Shown piece after piece: positions 24,869-34,572 of a stretch of 39,313 nucleotides of DNA. This DNA is from JBBDMW01 sp040878005 (GTDB lineage: Bacteria > Chloroflexota > Dehalococcoidia > Lucifugimonadales > Lucifugimonadaceae). Below the pieces are notes generated by a model. It did not search any database. It worked only from the letters and a program-made list of their open reading frames with translations, and had not been told where the DNA came from. Within the stretch, counting starts at the first letter, position 1, and each line of letters starts with the position of its first letter. Position numbers and translations under genes: made by a program. Where the stretch lies: positions 1 to 39,313 of the forward strand of contig JBBDMW010000009.1 in NCBI GenBank assembly GCA_040878005.1, read 5' to 3'.

Positions 24869-26626
24869 TTAACGCCTCCGCCACCACATCCACACGCCGG
24901 CCAGTCCGACCAACGTTGGCATGAGGAGCCAGCCCGTCCATCGAACAAGTTCACGCTCGGTGCTGGTAAGCACCAGTTCACGGAATACTCGCTCCCTGGG
25001 CCGGATCGATATGAGCTCGTAATCGTCAGCAAGCCAGTTGATTGAATTCACCAACAGATCCCTGTTCCTGGCGGAGGAAATGAACCTGTTGCTGGCGAAG
25101 TCCGTGTCGCCAATTATTATCATCTTGGTCCGCAGGAACTCGCCATCCACCACCCTTGGCTGTCCGGTCAACTCCGATACGGCTTCAACTGCAACGCCCA
25201 GAGGCACAGGTCCCTGCTGGTCCTGGGCGGGATCGAAGCCCAATCCCTCTTCGCTCGTCTCCGCCCAGCTATTGAGCGTGCTTGTAACAAGCAACTCCCT
25301 GGAGACATACGGCTCTCCGGAATCAGCCAACGGAACAGCCTCGGGTTCCACAGTCACTGCGACGTAGGCAGATCCCGGGAAGTAGAGAACATCAAAGTTC
25401 TCAGTTACTTCGTGCGAAGGAATTTGGCCGTTGCTGGCCTTTGCCTGCACAAACCTGGGGTCTGGAGCGACGAAGCTGGCAGTGTCAACCACCTCGCCTG
25501 CTCCGACAGCAAGCCCGTAACGAGCTAGGAAGTCCAACAAAGAGTCTGGAGTCTGGTTGGGCTCAGTAAGCAAAAGAATGCTGCCACCACGGCGAGCGTA
25601 CTCAAGCAGTACCTGTTGGTCTACGGCCAGCAAGTCCTGAGTTGGGTTGGCCAACACCACCGCCGCAGGCATGAACGATGGATCGTCTTGTGACAAGAGC
25701 GTCCCGAGTTCCTGCAATGTGTTGTCAACAACTGCATAGTTGTCCTGGCTTAGAGCGAGGGCTGCCTGGCCAAATCCACTGCTTGATGCAGCGTTGTCTG
25801 TCACATCACGTTCAGCATGACCGCTGATGAACATCACAGTCTTCTGGCGGATCTGATTCACCACCAGAAGTCCTGTTATGACGTCCTGCTCGGTGAAAAC
25901 CTGTGGTCCGTTGTTCGGGTTGGCGCCGTTGATCACTTCTGTGCGACGACTCTCAAGTCCCTCAATGGCCAGGGCAGGATAGTTGGTGACGCCATATTCG
26001 GAGGCAACGTTCGGCCTGAGCTCGGGGTCAACCCGCCGATACTCAATGGTCTGAGTATTTGACCTCCGTCGGAACTCACTCAATAGGTCCTCCGTGTCAC
26101 GCCATGCTGCGGCGTTGGCTGGAGAATTCGCTGTGAAAAACGCCGTGACCCGTACAGGCTCTTGCAGGTTCTCGAGCGCTGTCGTGGCCTGGTCAGACAA
26201 CACGAATTGCCGGGTTGCCGTGGTATCCGCCCGGAGCCATCCCGGCGGATTTGAGCGGTTCACCTGCTGGTACAGCAAGAAGTTCAACAGCACGCCAAGT
26301 GAAACGATTGCGAGCAGTATCAAAGCGGTGCTTGCACCGTACCGCCCATGCCGTCCGAGGACCGCTCGCCGGACGCTGGACCACGAAATAGCTGCGTCGA
26401 TCAGGAGCAGGGCAGCGCCTACTCCCATTACAACGAATGACGCGTTCCGCAGGTCCGGGAGGAACAGGAAAACGAGAGCGCCAAGTATGACAGCTCCGAT
26501 TCCAGCGATGGCGAGTCCCTGCCTCACGGACCCCATATTGGACCGTAGGCGCTGGTATAGATTGGTGCTCGTCCCTGTTTCTTCAGGGCGCGAACGTCTT
26601 CGTGGTGATTCAGGAGAAGTGGACAT
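24869..26626 (-). CDS. GldG-like ABC-type transport auxiliary protein
   Basis: The 585-residue protein has three membrane segments near the N-terminus (about 36-55, 63-82 and 98-118), a large extracytoplasmic region with YRRVDPELRPNVASEYGVTNYPALA and VMFISGHAERD, and a C-terminal membrane segment ending MWWRRR. This is the GldG/PF09822 layout (ABC-type uncharacterised transport system). In gliding Bacteroidetes GldG acts with GldA and GldF; in other phyla the same trio is widespread with unknown cargo. It sits 9 nt after the permease gene and is followed 3 nt later by the DUF4340 gene. Confidence 0.85.
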   Translation of the reverse strand: MSTSPESPRRRSRPEETGTSTNLYQRLRSNMGSVRQGLAIAGIGAVILGALVFLFLPDLRNASFVVMGVGAALLLIDAAISWSSVRRAVLGRHGRYGASTALILLAIVSLGVLLNFLLYQQVNRSNPPGWLRADTTATRQFVLSDQATTALENLQEPVRVTAFFTANSPANAAAWRDTEDLLSEFRRRSNTQTIEYRRVDPELRPNVASEYGVTNYPALAIEGLESRRTEVINGANPNNGPQVFTEQDVITGLLVVNQIRQKTVMFISGHAERDVTDNAASSSGFGQAALALSQDNYAVVDNTLQELGTLLSQDDPSFMPAAVVLANPTQDLLAVDQQVLLEYARRGGSILLLTEPNQTPDSLLDFLARYGLAVGAGEVVDTASFVAPDPRFVQAKASNGQIPSHEVTENFDVLYFPGSAYVAVTVEPEAVPLADSGEPYVSRELLVTSTLNSWAETSEEGLGFDPAQDQQGPVPLGVAVEAVSELTGQPRVVDGEFLRTKMIIIGDTDFASNRFISSARNRDLLVNSINWLADDYELISIRPRERVFRELVLTSTERELVRWTGWLLMPTLVGLAGVWMWWRRR

Positions 26627-26635
26627 CAGGGGCCT

Positions 26636-27397
26636 CTACCGCCACCTTCTAATTTCTAGCACGACGACGGTCAGGAATAGGAATACGACCGTCAACGAGA
26701 GGTAATAGCTGATGTCGGGCACGGAGATGATTCCGCGAGCGAAGTCAGCGAAATGACCGGACTCAGCAACTCCGAAGCTGTCCAGGTCGAACACGGAGAA
26801 CGATGCACCGAGTTGGAACCCATTCAGCACTTCGGCGGCAATGCCGGAAAGCCGGTTAGAGATGAAGTCGATTATGGTCAGGGTCGTCAGGATGCCGGCG
26901 CCGACCACCAGGCCAACGATCTGGTTGGGGCTTAACGCTGACGCGAATAGCCCAACGGAAAGTGCCGCGCCTGCATAAAGCATCAGCCCCAGGTAGCCAG
27001 TGAGGATGGGACCGATATCAGGGACACCGTAGATGAACAGTACCAACACGAAGTACAGGGATACGGCGGCCATGATGAGCACCATGGTGAACGACGCGAG
27101 GAATTTACCGAAGACGATTTCGACTTCCCGCAATGGGGAGGTGAGTAGCAGCTCCAGCGTTCCCAACTTCTGCTCCTCTGCCAGCAGACGCATCGTGAGG
27201 GCCGGAGCCATGAAGATCATGAAGAAAATGGCCCCGGCCAGGAAACCCCGGATGGATGCCTCAGAGAATGCATCCGAAACCGAGGCCACGAAAAAGAATC
27301 CGGTGATGGCAAGGAAAGCCGCAGCCACAACGTACGCCATGGGCGATGCGAAGTAGGTACGGATTTCCTTGAGTGCAATAATGCTGACGTTACTCAA
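26636..27397 (-). CDS. ABC-2 type permease, GldF-like
   Basis: The 253-residue protein has about six membrane segments and the ABC-2 permease hallmarks ALKEIRTYFASPMAYV at the N-terminus and RLLAEEQKLGTLELLLTSPL in the first long cytoplasmic loop. It starts with TTG, 3 nt after the ATPase stop. It forms the membrane channel for the ATPase upstream and probably works with the GldG-like and DUF4340 proteins. Confidence 0.9.
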   Translation of the reverse strand: MSNVSIIALKEIRTYFASPMAYVVAAAFLAITGFFFVASVSDAFSEASIRGFLAGAIFFMIFMAPALTMRLLAEEQKLGTLELLLTSPLREVEIVFGKFLASFTMVLIMAAVSLYFVLVLFIYGVPDIGPILTGYLGLMLYAGAALSVGLFASALSPNQIVGLVVGAGILTTLTIIDFISNRLSGIAAEVLNGFQLGASFSVFDLDSFGVAESGHFADFARGIISVPDISYYLSLTVVFLFLTVVVLEIRRWR

Positions 27398-27400
27398 GGT

Positions 27401-28372
27401 TTAGCTTCCAAGTTCCTCTTCTGTCGTCAGCTCCAGGAAGATCTCCTCCAGGGTCATCGGGAGCGGGGTCAGGTTTGTGAGGCCCCACCCCCTGTCAATG
27501 ATGGAGGATGCGATAACTTCTGATGCCTTCGAATTTGGCTTTGCGTCCACAAGAAGGGCTATGCGGCCTTCCTGCTGTGCTCGCTGTTGCACTGCGGCCC
27601 GCTGATCAGTGCGCGCATCTATAACTATCGATAGGTCCCGCAGCAGATTGATCACCTCTCGCTGTTCAGCGTTGCGTACGCCCAACTCAATCCGCTCTGC
27701 ATGCTGGAGCTTTTCTGAGAGGGCGTTGGGCCGGTCATCAGCTACGATCCTGCCGTCATGTATCACAAGGACCCTGCGGCAGATCATGCTGACTTCCGGA
27801 AGTATGTGGGAACTGAGCAGGAGAGTATGCTCCGCACCCAACTCACTGATCAACTCACGGGTTTCGACCACCTGGATGGGGTCGATCCCTATGGTTGGCT
27901 CGTCCATGATCAACACGTCTGGCTCATGCAGGATTGCCTGTGCAATGCCAGTGCGCTGGCGGTAGCCCTTGGACAGTTTCCCCACAAGTGTGTCCCGGTA
28001 CTCGCCCAGCCTTACCATGTCTATTACGCGGGGCAGCCGCTCCTGGATCCATTTGTTGTTCATTCCGCGGATCTTGCCCATGTACGTCAGGTAGTCCCGC
28101 ACCGACATGTCCAGATACAACGGCACCGTCTCCGGCAGGTAGCCGATGTGGCGCCGGGCGTCCAGCGAGTGGCTCACGATGTCGTACCCTGCCACAGTGG
28201 CGGTTCCCTCGGTGGGGGGCGTGAACCCGGTTAGTACACGCATCGTTGTGGTTTTCCCAGCGCCGTTCGGGCCGAGGAACCCCACGATCTCACCTTTGAG
28301 AACCTCGAATGACACGTCGATGACGGCCGGGTAAGAGCCGTATGACTTCGACATGTGCTCGAGTTTTATCAA
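27401..28372 (-). CDS. ABC transporter ATP-binding protein, GldA-like
   Basis: The 323-residue protein has Walker A GPNGAGKTT (34-42), signature LSKGYRQRTGIAQAIL, Walker B VLIMDEPTIGIDP and the switch His in LLLSSHILPEV. A C-terminal extension of about 90 residues follows, usual for ABC-2 exporter ATPases. It is the first gene of the four-gene operon running leftward. Cargo unknown. Confidence 0.93.
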   Translation of the reverse strand: MIKLEHMSKSYGSYPAVIDVSFEVLKGEIVGFLGPNGAGKTTTMRVLTGFTPPTEGTATVAGYDIVSHSLDARRHIGYLPETVPLYLDMSVRDYLTYMGKIRGMNNKWIQERLPRVIDMVRLGEYRDTLVGKLSKGYRQRTGIAQAILHEPDVLIMDEPTIGIDPIQVVETRELISELGAEHTLLLSSHILPEVSMICRRVLVIHDGRIVADDRPNALSEKLQHAERIELGVRNAEQREVINLLRDLSIVIDARTDQRAAVQQRAQQEGRIALLVDAKPNSKASEVIASSIIDRGWGLTNLTPLPMTLEEIFLELTTEEELGS

Positions 28373-28627
28373 TTACTTAACGTTCCCCTGGAAGCTGAAC
28401 GCCGGTCAGGCCGGCTATTTTCACGTTGCGAATTGGCATACGGCTGTTTGGCGTAGGCGGTTTTCAAACTGACGTATCTTAACTGACATGCATGACGTAC
28501 TGCTAGTTTGTCTGCCGGAAACTGGCCGCCTAAGTTGTAGAATCGTTAAAGAGCGGCTAGCCCGGAGTCGGGACGCCCACTTGTGTGTGCGGCCGGCTCA
28601 GCAAGAGATTGGACCAGGTGCCATCAT
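28373..28627. other. Divergent promoter region of ABC operon and cysteine desulfurase
   Basis: The 255-bp gap contains a small hairpin gccgg-tcagg-ccggc followed by tatttt around 28410-28430, which resembles a terminator on the plus strand but follows no plus-strand gene. A TAGAAT near 28537 could be a -10 for the cysteine desulfurase gene; I cannot pair it with a good -35. Confidence 0.35.
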
Positions 28628-29824
28628 ATGACTTTGAACGGCGATCTACCGATTTATATGGATCACGCTGCCACCACCCCGGTACGACCGGAAGTGCTGG
28701 ACGCCATGTTGCCATACTTCTCTGAAAGGTTTGGCAACCCATCGAGCCTGTATGGGCTGGCGCAGGAATCGCGTGATGCGGTCGGCGAGTCCCGCGAAAT
28801 GGTGGCGGCGGTGTTGAACGCGCGCTCAAGCGAGGTGGTATTCACCAGCGGGGGAACTGAATCCGACAACACGGCCATTAAGGGCGTGGCATCCGCCATG
28901 AAGGCCCAGGGCAAGCATATTGTCACTACGGCGATAGAGCACCACGCCGTGATCCATCCGTGCGAGCAGTTGGAACAGAACGGCTACAGAGTGACGGTGG
29001 TGGAGGTGGATGAGCACGGTCGCGTGGATCCCCGCGCCGTAGAAGATGCCTTGACCGATGAAACGATCCTGGTGAGCGTGATGATGGCAAACAATGAAGT
29101 CGGCACGGTCCAGGACGTGTCAGATATTGCGGCACGAGTGAAGCGCCGAGCGTCCGCTATGGACCGGACCATCGTTTTCCATACAGATGCGGTACAGGCG
29201 GCGGGGAAACTGCCCCTGGATGTTAAGTCGCTTGGGGTTGACCTGCTCAGCCTGTCATCCCACAAGATTCATGGCCCAAAAGGCGTTGGCGCGTTGTACG
29301 TTCGACGCGGGACGCCTATTGACCCGCTGCTGGCTGGCGGCGGCCAGGAGCGCCAACGGCGCTCAGGCACTGAAAACGTGCCGGGCATCGTGGGAATGGC
29401 TACCGCCCTGGACCTTGCGGAGAACGAACGGGACCAGTACAACAAGAAGTGTGGTCAACTTCGGGACATGATCATCGCAGGGGTAACCGAGCGTGTGCCC
29501 GGCGTGAAGATCAATGGGCACCCTTCGCAGCGAGTTTCAAATATCGTCAACTTCTCTTTCCCTGGCGTGGAGGGAGAACCAGTCCTGCTGGGACTGGACT
29601 TTGCCGGTATCTGTGCGTCAAGCGGCAGCGCCTGTAGCTCGGCATCGCTGGAGCCATCGCATGTCCTTATTGCCATGGGCCTGGACGCAGACCTTGCAGT
29701 AGGCAGTGTTCGATTCTCCCTTGGCAAGGACACTACCGAGGACGATGCGATGCAGGTCGTGCGTGTCCTGCCAGATATCGTGAAACGGCTGCAGTCCATG
29801 CCGTCCATGGCCGCAGGCGGGTAA
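28628..29824 (+). CDS. Cysteine desulfurase (IscS/NifS type)
   Basis: This PLP enzyme removes sulfur from cysteine for Fe-S clusters, tRNA thiolation and other uses; some members also release selenium from selenocysteine. From ATG 28628 it has 398 residues. Motifs are YMDHAATTPVRPEV, FTSGGTESDNTAI, HHAVIHP, SLSSHKIHGPKG (PLP Lys213) and SSGSACSSAS (catalytic Cys336). The flexible Cys loop places it in class I (IscS/NifS) rather than SufS. The frame extends 15 codons further up, but the sequence there is not family-like. No iscU or other Fe-S gene is adjacent. Confidence 0.93.
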   Translation: MTLNGDLPIYMDHAATTPVRPEVLDAMLPYFSERFGNPSSLYGLAQESRDAVGESREMVAAVLNARSSEVVFTSGGTESDNTAIKGVASAMKAQGKHIVTTAIEHHAVIHPCEQLEQNGYRVTVVEVDEHGRVDPRAVEDALTDETILVSVMMANNEVGTVQDVSDIAARVKRRASAMDRTIVFHTDAVQAAGKLPLDVKSLGVDLLSLSSHKIHGPKGVGALYVRRGTPIDPLLAGGGQERQRRSGTENVPGIVGMATALDLAENERDQYNKKCGQLRDMIIAGVTERVPGVKINGHPSQRVSNIVNFSFPGVEGEPVLLGLDFAGICASSGSACSSASLEPSHVLIAMGLDADLAVGSVRFSLGKDTTEDDAMQVVRVLPDIVKRLQSMPSMAAGG

Positions 29825-29948
29825 ATTAAGTGCGTATTGCACCAGATTGGTCTTGTAGATAAATCCAATTGCCGTTCGTTGACGAAGTACAGAACCACAA
29901 GACGTGCCAGTGATGGCCGCCGGGCCTGTCCAGGAGAGTTAAGAGCGT

Positions 29949-30887
29949 ATGACTGAAGATCGTCGCGACCAGCCAGAGTCGCCGAAAGGTAGCGAACCCG
30001 ACCGCGCCGAGGAGGAAACGGCCCGTGACAATGAGGCGGTAGAGCGCCCGTCCGGGCAGATCGTGGTTGGCGACGCGGCCAGGGAGGCATTTCCTCTCCA
30101 GGTCGACGCAGCGCTGGCGTACGCGGCGGACAACAAGTATGAGTACGGTCCTGCGTACTCAAAACGCGACCTTGCGTGGAACGTGGTCGCTGCCCAAGAG
30201 ATGCGCGATGGGATTGTGCGGGTCACTCTTGACTATCACCCCGAAGCATCGTTCAAAGGCGATTCTGGCAGAGAATACATTGACATGGCGCCGGATGGCT
30301 CGGTGCTGGCGCGGCGGCAACTTAAGCGGCCCAAAGAAAGCCTGCCGTGGGTATTGATCGGGTTCGCCACCTTTTCAGTGATGCTGGCGTTTGTGGTTGT
30401 CCCACTCGTCTGGTTTTACGAGAACACCGGTGATCCGCTGTATGTGTCGGGGAGGATCCTCTACCTGAGGGCTGACCAGCCGAAGGTGCAGGAGTCCATC
30501 AACTACACCGGACCTGACGTATCTGGAAACATTCGAAACTGGGCGATTTCGCCGCAGGGCAGCAATACTGAGCTCGCGTTCGTGAAGATATCCCTGATCA
30601 ACGCCACCGCCGGGTCTGTGCGGATTGTTGTTGATACCGACGCCGCAGAGTTGCGGACCAATAACGGCACGTTCGAACCATTGGACGCTACGGCAAGAGC
30701 CCAGGCAACTGGCTCGGCGAATCCCAGGTTAGATGTGCCGGGTTTCATCCCCGTGTGGGGAAGTCTGAACCTGGAGTCCAACCAGACGGTTGAGGGCTAC
30801 ATGGTCTTTGAAGTGCCTCGTGATAGCACGTTCTCAGAGTTTCGTTGGTCTGCCTCAGATTCAGCGGTGGTCCGGTACGACGGCTAA
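29949..30887 (+). CDS. Single-pass membrane protein of unknown function
   Basis: I do not recognise this 312-residue protein. It has an acidic, polar cytoplasmic N-terminus (1-130), one membrane segment (about 133-156) and an extracytoplasmic domain of about 150 residues rich in beta strands (VSGRILYLRADQP, TELAFVKISLINATAGSVRIVV, FEVPRDSTFSEFRW). The outer part resembles DUF4352-type immunoglobulin-like domains in pattern only. AGGAGAG lies about 10 nt before the ATG. It precedes mutS by 59 nt. Confidence 0.75.
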   Translation: MTEDRRDQPESPKGSEPDRAEEETARDNEAVERPSGQIVVGDAAREAFPLQVDAALAYAADNKYEYGPAYSKRDLAWNVVAAQEMRDGIVRVTLDYHPEASFKGDSGREYIDMAPDGSVLARRQLKRPKESLPWVLIGFATFSVMLAFVVVPLVWFYENTGDPLYVSGRILYLRADQPKVQESINYTGPDVSGNIRNWAISPQGSNTELAFVKISLINATAGSVRIVVDTDAAELRTNNGTFEPLDATARAQATGSANPRLDVPGFIPVWGSLNLESNQTVEGYMVFEVPRDSTFSEFRWSASDSAVVRYDG

Positions 30888-30946
30888 CCGGTGAAGCACT
30901 GACAGGGCGCGTAATTTCTTCGCAGGGCCGGTACAATATGGCCGCT

Positions 30947-33547
30947 ATGCCCAAAGCCGCACGGCTGTCTCCGGGCAGGCGTCAGTACCTGCACTTCAAA
31001 CAACAGTATCCAGACGCCCTCCTGCTTTTCCGGATGGGCGACTTCTACGAGACGTTTGACGAAGACGCCCGAACGATGGCGCGTGTCCTGGACATAGCGC
31101 TCACGGCGAGGGACGTCGGTGGCGGGGTAAAGGCGCCTCTCGCAGGCATCCCTCACCATTCGTTGGAAGGTTACCTAGGCCGCCTGGTCAAGGAAGGCCT
31201 GAAGATCGCTGTCTGCGAGCAGACAAGCGATCCCGCTGCCTCGAAGGGCATTGTCGACCGCGCCGTTGTCCGGATCGTTACCCCGGGGACGGTGCTGGAG
31301 CCCGGTCTACTGGAACAGGACCGGAACAATTACCTTGTGGCGGTTGTCACGTCAGAAGCCAGTGCAGGGCTGGCTTACGTGGATGTTACCACCAGCGACT
31401 TTGTCACCTCGGAAATCAACCTGAGTGAGTTGCGAGATGAGATCGACCGGCTGAATCCTGCAGAAGTGTTGGCAGACGCCGGGGCGAAGGATGCGTTAAC
31501 CGAGGCCGAAAGTTATGGACTGGCACTTCGAGACCTGGATCAGTCTCGCCTTGACGCCGAACTGGCTGAAGATGCGTTGAAGAGGCACTTCGGCGCTTCA
31601 ACCCTGGAGGCCTACGGATGCTCGGACAAGCCGCTCGCTGTGGTCGCGGCGTCAGCAGTGATCGAGTTCCTCAGGGATACACAGCTTGGCGTGGTCCCCC
31701 AGATCACCTCTTTCCGGACACTTTCGGCAGATAGCTTCATGCGCTTGGACAGGCGTGCCCTACGGGACCTGGAGGTCTTCGAACCTGTGGGTGGCAGGAC
31801 GGGGGCGCCAACCCTGCTTTCCGCGGTTGACCGAACCAGGACACCAATGGGCAGCCGACTGCTACGTTCCTGGCTGGCACGCCCCCTGATGGATCTTGCC
31901 GCGCTTCAAGCGCGGCAGGACTTCATCCAGTGGTTTGCTGACAACGCTGTGGCCCGCGGCGAAGTGAGAGAGGCTCTCAGGAAAATTCCCGACCTGGAGC
32001 GCCTTACCAACAGGACCAGAACTTTCTCAGCCAGCCCACGCGATGTGGCAGCTCTGGCACGGGGACTGTCGCAAGTTCCTGTGATCGAGGAGGTTTTGAC
32101 GAGTGGCGCTACTGAAACTCAACCCAGCCCGTCTATAAATCTAAAACGTTGCGACGAGGTGATCGCGCTGGCGGCGGCGGCAATCGCTGACGATCCGCCA
32201 ATGATGGTGGGAGACGGCAATGCGATTCGACAGGGCTTTAACGATGAACTGGACGAACTGAGAAGCCTGTCTGGTGAAGCCAGATCGCATATCGCCGCGA
32301 TTGAGTCTGATGCCCGCGAAAGCACCGGAATCAAGTCGCTCAAGGTTGGTTACAACAAGGTCTTCGGATACTTCATAGAGGTATCCCGTACGAACCTGGA
32401 ACGGGTGCCGCCGGAGTTTGAACGAAGGCAGACGCTGGTAAACGGGGAGCGTTTCATCACTCCGGCGCTGAAGGAGCTTGAGGCCAAGATTCTCAATGCC
32501 CGCGACCGGATAAGCGAGGTGGAGAGGGCGCTTTTCCGCCGCGTGTGTGGGGATATTTCTGCCCACAGTGAGAACATCATGGCATCGGCCCGCGCGATTG
32601 CTGAGCTTGATGCCCTTTGTGGCCTTGCAGAGGCTGCAGCAGAGGGCGGATGGATTCGCCCGGCGTTGAACGATACCGATGCGATTCGAATCAGGGACGG
32701 CCGTCACCCTGTCGTAGAGGCGGCTCTTGGGGCGGGGCGCTTCGTACCCAATGACCTTGATTTGTCCAGTGCCGGCCAACAAATCCTCATCATCACCGGC
32801 CCGAACATGTCGGGCAAGTCTACTTATATCAGGCAGGCCGCCGTCCTGACCCTGCTGGCGCAGACCGGCAGTTTCATCCCGGCCGGTAGCGCAGAAATAG
32901 GCCTGGTGGACCGGATATTCACTCGTGCTGGCCTAAGCGACGACATAGCGGGCGGCCAATCCACGTTCATGGTGGAAATGGTCGAGACAGCTGCGATTCT
33001 GAACCAGGCAACATCGCGGTCGCTGGCAATCCTGGATGAGATTGGCCGAGGAACCAGCACATATGATGGCCTAGCGATCGCAAGGGCCGTCGCAGAGTAC
33101 CTTCACAACGATAAGCGATTGGGATGCAAGACGCTGTTCGCCACTCATTATCACGAAATGACGGCCCTCGCTGACGCGTTGCCGCGGGCAGCGAACTTCA
33201 AGGTGGCAGTGTCTGAAGATGGCAACGAGGTTGCGTTTTTGCACCGCATAGTTCCGGGCGGAGCGGACCGCAGCTATGGAGTTCATGTGGCGAGGTTGGC
33301 GGGCATGCCGCGGCCAGTGGTGTCCCGTGCCTGGCAATTACTGGATGAGCTTGAAAAAGGCAAGCCTGCGGAGCAGCGAGAGTCTGGTGCAGGTGTGCAG
33401 ATACCCCTCTTCGGCGGAACTCCGCCTGTGGTGGAGGATCTGTTGGCGCTCGACGTGGCGGATATGACTCCGCTGGATGCCATAAACGCCTTGTACAGGC
33501 TCCAAGAAAAAGCGCGTGAAGGCGACGATGTTTCGCCGGGACCATAG
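30947..33547 (+). CDS. mutS: DNA mismatch repair protein MutS
   Basis: MutS recognises mismatches and starts mismatch repair. The protein is about 866 residues from ATG 30947 (or 869 from ATG 30938). The mismatch-binding F-x-E motif is present in RMGDFYETFDEDA, and the C-terminal ATPase has GPNMSGKSTYIRQ (Walker A), DEIGRGTSTYDG (Walker B/signature) and TLFATHYHEM. Domain order and length are normal. A GTG further up (30845) is in frame but overlaps the preceding gene and adds unrelated residues. Confidence 0.97.
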   Translation: MPKAARLSPGRRQYLHFKQQYPDALLLFRMGDFYETFDEDARTMARVLDIALTARDVGGGVKAPLAGIPHHSLEGYLGRLVKEGLKIAVCEQTSDPAASKGIVDRAVVRIVTPGTVLEPGLLEQDRNNYLVAVVTSEASAGLAYVDVTTSDFVTSEINLSELRDEIDRLNPAEVLADAGAKDALTEAESYGLALRDLDQSRLDAELAEDALKRHFGASTLEAYGCSDKPLAVVAASAVIEFLRDTQLGVVPQITSFRTLSADSFMRLDRRALRDLEVFEPVGGRTGAPTLLSAVDRTRTPMGSRLLRSWLARPLMDLAALQARQDFIQWFADNAVARGEVREALRKIPDLERLTNRTRTFSASPRDVAALARGLSQVPVIEEVLTSGATETQPSPSINLKRCDEVIALAAAAIADDPPMMVGDGNAIRQGFNDELDELRSLSGEARSHIAAIESDARESTGIKSLKVGYNKVFGYFIEVSRTNLERVPPEFERRQTLVNGERFITPALKELEAKILNARDRISEVERALFRRVCGDISAHSENIMASARAIAELDALCGLAEAAAEGGWIRPALNDTDAIRIRDGRHPVVEAALGAGRFVPNDLDLSSAGQQILIITGPNMSGKSTYIRQAAVLTLLAQTGSFIPAGSAEIGLVDRIFTRAGLSDDIAGGQSTFMVEMVETAAILNQATSRSLAILDEIGRGTSTYDGLAIARAVAEYLHNDKRLGCKTLFATHYHEMTALADALPRAANFKVAVSEDGNEVAFLHRIVPGGADRSYGVHVARLAGMPRPVVSRAWQLLDELEKGKPAEQRESGAGVQIPLFGGTPPVVEDLLALDVADMTPLDAINALYRLQEKAREGDDVSPGP

Positions 33548-33813
33548 GGCACCAGGGGCAAGCCGCGACATTGCACTGTGCGGATACATTTGGTAGTTGC
33601 GTGTCATTGCCGTGTTGCCTCTGCTCTTCTCCGTAAGGTGGTGTGTCTGCCGGTAAACACGTTGAGGGCAGACCGGTTTCCTCACAGGCAGCCCAGCCTT
33701 GATATTGGGAAGCGGATTCACCTGTCTAGAGACACACGCCTGAAGGCAACGCCTCAGCAACCAAGCAATGAAAAGACGTTTCCTTCATGGTCCTTTGAAA
33801 CCGCACGACCCAC
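33548..33813. other. Intergenic region without a recognisable gene
   Basis: The 266-bp gap between mutS and the prepilin peptidase has a 79-codon plus frame (33578-33817) without a recognisable domain. Because prepilin peptidase genes can be under c-di-GMP control, I looked for a c-di-GMP-I riboswitch and did not find its conserved core. Confidence 0.45.
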
Positions 33814-34572
33814 ATGAGTGAAATGATTGCCGCGGTCGTTGGGCTCTTCACCGGGGGATTGTTGAATGTCCTGGTAGACCGCCTGCCACCCCACGAGCAT
33901 GTCGAAGGCGCCGGTCAGCTGGGTGGGAAGCCCAGACAACTCGAATGGTGGGAGTACCTGCCGCTTGCGTCGACCGCGGGCGCCATGATGCTCCGGCGGT
34001 CGCCGGTCGAAAACAACCGTTTGCGGTACCTTGCAGTCGACCTGATAACGGCGTCGCTCTTTTTCCTAGCCTGGCATCGCTTTGGCGAGGAGCCGCTGGT
34101 GGCGGTTGCTGTGTGCGTCTTCTCTGCGGCCCCGGTTGCGTTGGCGTTTATTGACCTGGAAACGCAGTTTCTGCCGGACCGCCTGGTGTTGCCTTTGCTT
34201 GTGGTGGCCCTTGCCTTCTCCCCGTTTTGGCCTGGCAGGGAGTGGTGGCAGGGGATTGCCGGGGCAGGCGTTGGGTACGCCGTCTTTTATCCCCTGGCAT
34301 GGATCGGGGACAGGCTCGACCGTGACATCATGGGATGGGGAGACGTCAAACTATCCGCTGCCATGGGTGCCATGCTGGGCATCCCATTCCTCCTGATCGG
34401 ACTCTACATTGGCATCATCGCAGGAGGCTTCGTGGGAGCGATTGTCTACTCGGCAAGGATGTTTGGGTTCCGTCGCACGCTGATACCTTACGGTCCTTAT
34501 CTCGTGCTTGGAGGAATCGTGGCCCTCTACTATGGCCGGACGATCATCGACTGGTTCCTGGGCCAGGCATGA
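33814..34572 (+). CDS. Prepilin peptidase (A24 family) without the methylase zinc site
   Basis: The 252-residue integral membrane aspartyl protease cleaves type IV prepilin leaders. The two catalytic aspartates are D114 in FIDLETQFLPD and D177 in GWGDVKL. The N-terminal part keeps GGLLNVLVDRLPP, but the paired CxxC zinc motifs of bifunctional PilD enzymes are absent, so N-methylation is doubtful. No pilin or pilus assembly genes are in the window. Its TGA overlaps the ATG of the next gene (ATGA). Confidence 0.9.
   Translation: MSEMIAAVVGLFTGGLLNVLVDRLPPHEHVEGAGQLGGKPRQLEWWEYLPLASTAGAMMLRRSPVENNRLRYLAVDLITASLFFLAWHRFGEEPLVAVAVCVFSAAPVALAFIDLETQFLPDRLVLPLLVVALAFSPFWPGREWWQGIAGAGVGYAVFYPLAWIGDRLDRDIMGWGDVKLSAAMGAMLGIPFLLIGLYIGIIAGGFVGAIVYSARMFGFRRTLIPYGPYLVLGGIVALYYGRTIIDWFLGQA

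Noticed and set aside
33548..33813. c-di-GMP or SAM riboswitch before the prepilin peptidase
   Set aside because: Fragments such as ggcaacgcctcagcaacc look suggestive, but the conserved cores and pairing of either class are missing.
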